From NCBI RefSeq assembly GCF_010993775.1, contig NZ_WOTO01000022.1, positions 60,412 through 124,411 of the forward strand: a stretch of 64,000 bases of DNA. Direction: 5' to 3'. The notes beneath the pieces were generated by a model. That model was not told the DNA's origin and did no database searches. It worked only from the letters and a program-made list of their open reading frames with translations. The stretch's first letter is position 1, and each line of letters opens with the position of its first letter. Source of the DNA: Fodinicola feengrottensis (GTDB lineage Bacteria; Actinomycetota; Actinomycetes; Mycobacteriales; HKI-0501). Positions 60,796-64,000 of this stretch are shown here, piece by piece. Both the position numbers and the translations under genes were made by a program.

Positions 60796-61724
60796 ATGGA
60801 TCTTGACCTTGGCCAGGTCCGGGCCTTCGTCTCGGTAGCCGATCAGCTGCACTTCAGTCGCGCCGCCGGGGACCTCTTCCTGACCCAGCAGGCACTCTCA
60901 AAACGCATCAAAAGACTCGAACAAACCGTCGGTGTCTCCCTTTTCACCCGGAATGTACGATCCGTCCAACTGACCAGGGCTGGCGACCGTTTCCTGCCGT
61001 ACGCACGCGATCTGCTGGCCACCGCGGAGGCGGCCGGCCGGGCATTGCGCGAGTCACTGCCGGCGATCCGGGTGGATGTGTGGGGGCAAGTGCACGCTCC
61101 CACCCACGTTCTTCGTGCGGCTGGCAGCGACACCACTCTGTCGCTCAGCATGCGCCGAAGTGACGCGGCAAGCACCGGCGCGCTACGCCGCGGCGAGCTG
61201 GATTTGGCCTTCGTCGGCACCCTCACCGCGCCGCTCGCTGACCTCTCGTACGAGGAGGTGTACCGCGAGCCGATGGCCGTCCTCGTCCATCCGGACCATC
61301 CGCTGGGGAACCTGGAAGTCTGGACCGTTGACGACTTACGCCACACTGGTATCTGGTACCCCGACCTCTCCGCGGTTCCTGAGCTACAGGCCTTTTTTCA
61401 CGACTACGCCAAGGACAACGGCATTGATTTCACCGTCGAAGGCACCAACCTGGGGCTGCGCGACGGGGTCGCGTTGATGCGGCAGGATCCCGCGCGGGTC
61501 ACCGTCCTGGGCGCGGAATGGGACATCGGCGACGAGAAGGTGCTGCGGCGAGTGCCGCGCTCACACCGACGCCGGCCTATTCGTGGTCGATGGCGTGGCG
61601 CAAGAACGACCGGAATCCGGCCCTCGCCGCGCTGGTTCAGCGTATCCGCCAGGTCGTACGACGCAAGGGCTGGCTGGATCTGGCCGATAATCCCGCTTTT
61701 GTTGACGGACCGCGTCGGGGATGA
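60796..61724 (+). CDS. LysR-family transcriptional regulator (apparent frameshift)
   Basis: About 309 residues. MDLDLGQVRAFVSVADQLHF, FLTQQALSKRIKRLEQTVGV are the helix-turn-helix; the effector domain includes RRGELDLAFVGTLTAPLADL, PMAVLVHPDHPLGNLEVWTV and GLRDGVALMRQDPARVTVLG. A break near 61555 leads to the end AWRKNDRNPALAALVQRIRQ...AFVDGPRRG. ATG 60796 starts at the usual LysR N-terminus. Divergent from the DJ-1/aldehyde dehydrogenase pair with a palindrome in the gap, so probably their regulator. Confidence 0.9.
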
Positions 61725-61762
61725 TTCTTCACGTTGGTCTGGACCAAGGGAGACGGGTCGCC

Positions 61763-63182
61763 ATGCGTGTAAGAAAAACTGTTGGGCATCACGGTCGCCA
61801 TCGCGACAGCCATCACCGCCGGTCTGGTGGCGTTCGCACCGCCGGCCGCCGCGTCGGTGTTCAGCCCGGGAGCGCCCGGCATCGGTGACCCGTACTTTCC
61901 GTTGGAGGGCAACGGAGGTTATCGCCCGCTGCACTACGACCTGAACCTGTCGTACGACCCAGCCACCAAGAACCTCGCCGGCGTGATGACGCTGACCGCG
62001 GTTGCCACCCAGAACCTCTCCAGTTTCGATCTGGATCTTCAGGGCCTGAACGTACGCTCTCGTGTGTCGGTGGACTCCTTCCCGGCGGCTTTCAGCCGGA
62101 ACGGCCAGGAGCTGACCATCAAGCCCCGCTTTGGCCTGCTGCGCGGCGGCCCTTTCCTGGTAGCGGTGAAATATGACGGCTCACCGCAGACGATCGTCGG
62201 ATCGCCGGTCGTCTTCGGCGCGCCGTACGGCTGGATCTACACCGACGACGGCGCCTTCGTCGGCTGCGAGCCCAATGCGGCCAGCACCTGGTATCCGTCC
62301 GACGACCACCCGAGCATGAAGGCGACTTTTACTTATCACATCACGGTTCCGGCGGACCGCTCGGTCGTGGCGAACGGTGATCTCCAGTCGACCAGGCACC
62401 ATGGCGACCAGACCACCTTCACCTGGAACGAAACCAGCCCGATGGCCACCTACCTGGCGACCATCGACATCGGCAAGTGGCAGTTCCGCAATGGCCGTAC
62501 GCCCGGTGGCATCCCGGAAACCACCGCCACCGACCCGGCGCTGGCCACCCAGGCCGCCGGCATCTCTATGACCTGACCGGCCAGGTGACCGACTACTGGA
62601 GCAAGATGTTCGGCCCGTACTCCTTCAGCTCCACCGGCGCGATCGTCGACAACGTCCCGGACATCGGTTTCTCGCTGGAAACCCAAACCCGCCCGCTCTA
62701 CGGCTTCGCCGCCGGCCCCGGCACGGTCTCCCACGAACTCGCCCACCAGTGGTTCGGCGACACCGTTTCGGTCGCCAGCTGGCAACACATCTGGCTGAAC
62801 GAGGGCTTCGCCTCCTTCGCCGCCTGGCTCTGGACCGAACACACCGGCGGCCTCCCCACCGCGCAGAGCGCCCTCAACGCGTACAACCGCTTCGCCGCCA
62901 CCAGCCCGTTCTGGAACCAGTCCATCGCCGACCCGCAACGCGACACCATGTTCTCCAGCGCCGTCTACAGCCGAGGCGCGATGACCCTCGCAGCCCTGCG
63001 CCAACGCATCGGCGACGACAAGTTCTTCCGGATTTTGCAGACCTGGACGGCTATTCACCCGCTACAGCACGGGCACCACCGACCAGTTCACTTCGCTGGC
63101 CCAGAAAATCAGCGGCCAGGATTTGAGTGGGTTCTTCAAGACATGGCTCTGGGACAAAACAAAGCCCGCCTCTTTTTCTTAG
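61763..63182 (+). CDS. Secreted M1-family metallopeptidase (apparent frameshifts)
   Basis: About 473 residues. Start MRVRK then, after removing one A of the A5 run (61773-61777), LLGITVAIATAITAGLVAFA and an Ala-rich cleavage site, a signal peptide. The mature protein begins with an M1 N-terminal beta domain (RPLHYDLNLSYDPATKNLAG, STWYPSDDHPSMKATFTYHI). The zinc site is VSHELAHQWFGDTVS (HExxH variant HELAH) with WLNEGFASFAAWLW supplying the third ligand. Other breaks lie near 62565 and 63050; the true end reads FKTWLWDKTKPASFS and stops at 63182. It trims peptides outside the cell. Shorter than full M1 aminopeptidases, as are other secreted actinobacterial members. Confidence 0.9.
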
Positions 63183-63192
63183 GCAGGTCCGT

Positions 63193-63256
63193 CGTCGAGT
63201 GCGGGACAAAACCCTACACTCGACGTCGAGTGCGGCATAAAGTCCCGCACTCGACG
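63193..63256. terminator. Tandem hairpins after the metallopeptidase gene
   Basis: Two hairpins overlap by two bases. In the first (63193-63225) CGTCGAGTG pairs with CACTCGACG. In the second (63224-63256) CGTCGAGTGCGG pairs perfectly with CCGCACTCGACG around CATAAAGTC-like loop bases, followed by AAAA. They lie 10 bp after the stop codon and before a convergent LysR gene, fitting a bidirectional terminator. A related hairpin is at 21601-21623. Confidence 0.7.
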
Positions 63257-63275
63257 AAAACCAAGCCCCCACCCA

Positions 63276-64000
63276 TCAGGAACGAGACGCAGCAGCGACA
63301 GCCGCGGGCGTGCAGGGTCGTACGATCCGGCGGCTTTCGCGCAGCAAGAGATCCAGAAGCGGACTAGCGCTTCGCCGGGGCCACATCAGCGCCAGCCGCA
63401 ACGGCTCCGCGTCGACCAGCGGCAGCCACACCAGCTTCGGGAACGCGAAATACGTGGCGGTCGACGCGGGCGCGATCCAGCTTCCGCGGCCGGCGGCGAC
63501 CAGTTGCAGGCATTCCTCCGGCGTACGGCCCTCGGGACCGAAGATGGCGGGGGTGCCGTCCGGGCGAGGGTCGATGAACCAGAATCGGACGACCGCCGGC
63601 GGCATACCCGCCCGCGGTCCGACGATCGGCTCGTTCGCCAAATCGGCGATCCGCAGCTCGGTACGGGCGGCGAGTGGATGGCCCGGACACAGTGCCACCA
63701 TCCGTGGCTCGGAGATCAGGTCGTGGCTGGTGAAACGGTCGTCGTCGCCGATCGGCAGCCACAGGAAGGCGGCGTCCGGCACCGTTGACCAGCGCGGCAC
63801 CCTGTTTGGCGACCCGGCGCAAGGCGGCCTCCACGTCGGGCATGAAATGGGCGGTGCTCTGCCCTTTGAAGGCGATCCGCAGCCGATGCGACTTCCCCTC
63901 GCCGAGCAGATGCCTCCTCGCTCATCATCGTGGTCGCGGCGGCCACCAGCGCGCCCCCTGTTTGGCGACCACCTCCGCCCGGCCGTCGTCAGCTCGACAC
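63276..64000 (-). CDS. LysR-family transcriptional regulator (partial, apparent frameshifts)
   Basis: The effector domain is visible: SHRLRIAFKGQSTAHFMPDV, PDAAFLWLPIGDDDRFTSHD, RMVALCPGHPLAARTELRIA, EECLQLVAAGRGSWIAPAST and the end RRIVRPCTPAAVAAASRS. The N-terminal helix-turn-helix lies beyond the window edge; ELTTAG at about 63990 is the usual end of that domain. Several frame changes occur between 63760 and 63975. Two near-identical 25-bp stretches (63789-63815 and 63946-63971) fall in this disturbed part, so a local duplication or assembly fault is possible. Confidence 0.7.
   Translation of the reverse strand, partial: VELTTAGRRWSPNRGRAGGRRDHDDERGGICSARGSRIGCGSPSKGRAPPISCPTWRPPCAGSPNRVPRWSTVPDAAFLWLPIGDDDRFTSHDLISEPRMVALCPGHPLAARTELRIADLANEPIVGPRAGMPPAVVRFWFIDPRPDGTPAIFGPEGRTPEECLQLVAAGRGSWIAPASTATYFAFPKLVWLPLVDAEPLRLALMWPRRSASPLLDLLLRESRRIVRPCTPAAVAAASRS
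63789..63971. repeat. Near-identical 25-bp direct repeat inside the LysR gene
   Basis: CCAGCGCGGCACCCTGTTTG and its continuation GCGACC at 63789-63815 recur as CCAGCGCGCCCCCTGTTTGG and CGACC at 63946-63971. Both would encode VAKQGA-like residues on the minus strand. The spacing is about 157 bp. Confidence 0.5.

Noticed and set aside
1..64000. CRISPR array, prophage or integrative element
   Set aside because: I saw no regularly spaced repeats with spacers, no Cas, phage structural, integrase or att-like sequences. The only mobile-type gene is the IS1634-like transposase.

Overview
This 64-kb window is high-GC DNA packed with genes on both strands. It looks like a chromosomal segment of a morphologically complex actinobacterium. 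Pointers are a fused FbiC for coenzyme F420, an XRE(DUF5753)/DUF397/SAM-methyltransferase trio, an AfsR/SARP regulator, an ECF42-type sigma factor with a DGPF partner, a LuxR-LAL regulator, a Ser/Thr kinase, a P450 and a bacterial nitric oxide synthase. The species cannot be fixed from the sequence alone. A technical point governs how to read it: about two thirds of the genes have continuous family homology spread over two or more frames, and the breaks usually sit at runs of one base (or a short CG repeat). Most are probably assembly errors rather than real decay, so frameshifted genes are annotated here as single genes.

Layout: 1-2.8 kb, methyltransferase, XRE regulator and DUF397 protein with an operator-like array, then a hairpin-rich non-coding stretch and a small unknown gene. 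2.9-4.8 kb, overlapping DGPF/ECF42 sigma/TfoX operon. 4.9-10.2 kb, two secreted repeat proteins flanking an AfsR-type regulator. 10.2-14.8 kb, LysR-tautomerase-aminotransferase group and a divergent P450/TetR pair. 14.8-17.4 kb, NAD-kinase-like protein and band-7 protein divergent from an NrtR-type Nudix regulator. 17.4-21.4 kb, MFS/HxlR pair and a nitric oxide synthase-OhrR-OsmC group. 21.7-30.1 kb, two large paralogous secreted GH123-like proteins around a divergent LysR/EamA pair. 30.2-31.9 kb, an IS1634-type transposase. 32-37.4 kb, fbiC, a short-chain dehydrogenase behind a MerR-like palindrome, and an amidase. 37.5-40.1 kb, LAL regulator.

The centrepiece is 40.2-56.9 kb, a nearly complete oxalate/glyoxylate catabolic island. 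It holds a PanE-family reductase (candidate oxalyl-CoA reductase), a GntR regulator, three OFA-family oxalate/formate-type transporters (one with an internal deletion), an ADP-forming acyl-CoA synthetase, formyl-CoA:oxalate CoA-transferase, a ThDP enzyme in the oxalyl-CoA decarboxylase position, glyoxylate carboligase, tartronate semialdehyde reductase, hydroxypyruvate isomerase and a succinyl-CoA-synthetase-like pair. Oxalate would be imported, charged with CoA, then decarboxylated to formyl-CoA or reduced to glyoxylate; glyoxylate would go to glycerate through Gcl and GlxR. A shared CATAC-N-GTAT(G) motif upstream of the key promoters is the likely operator of the local GntR protein.

The last 7 kb hold a Ser/Thr kinase, a LysR-controlled aldehyde dehydrogenase/DJ-1 pair, a secreted M1-type metallopeptidase, tandem hairpins and a partial LysR gene.
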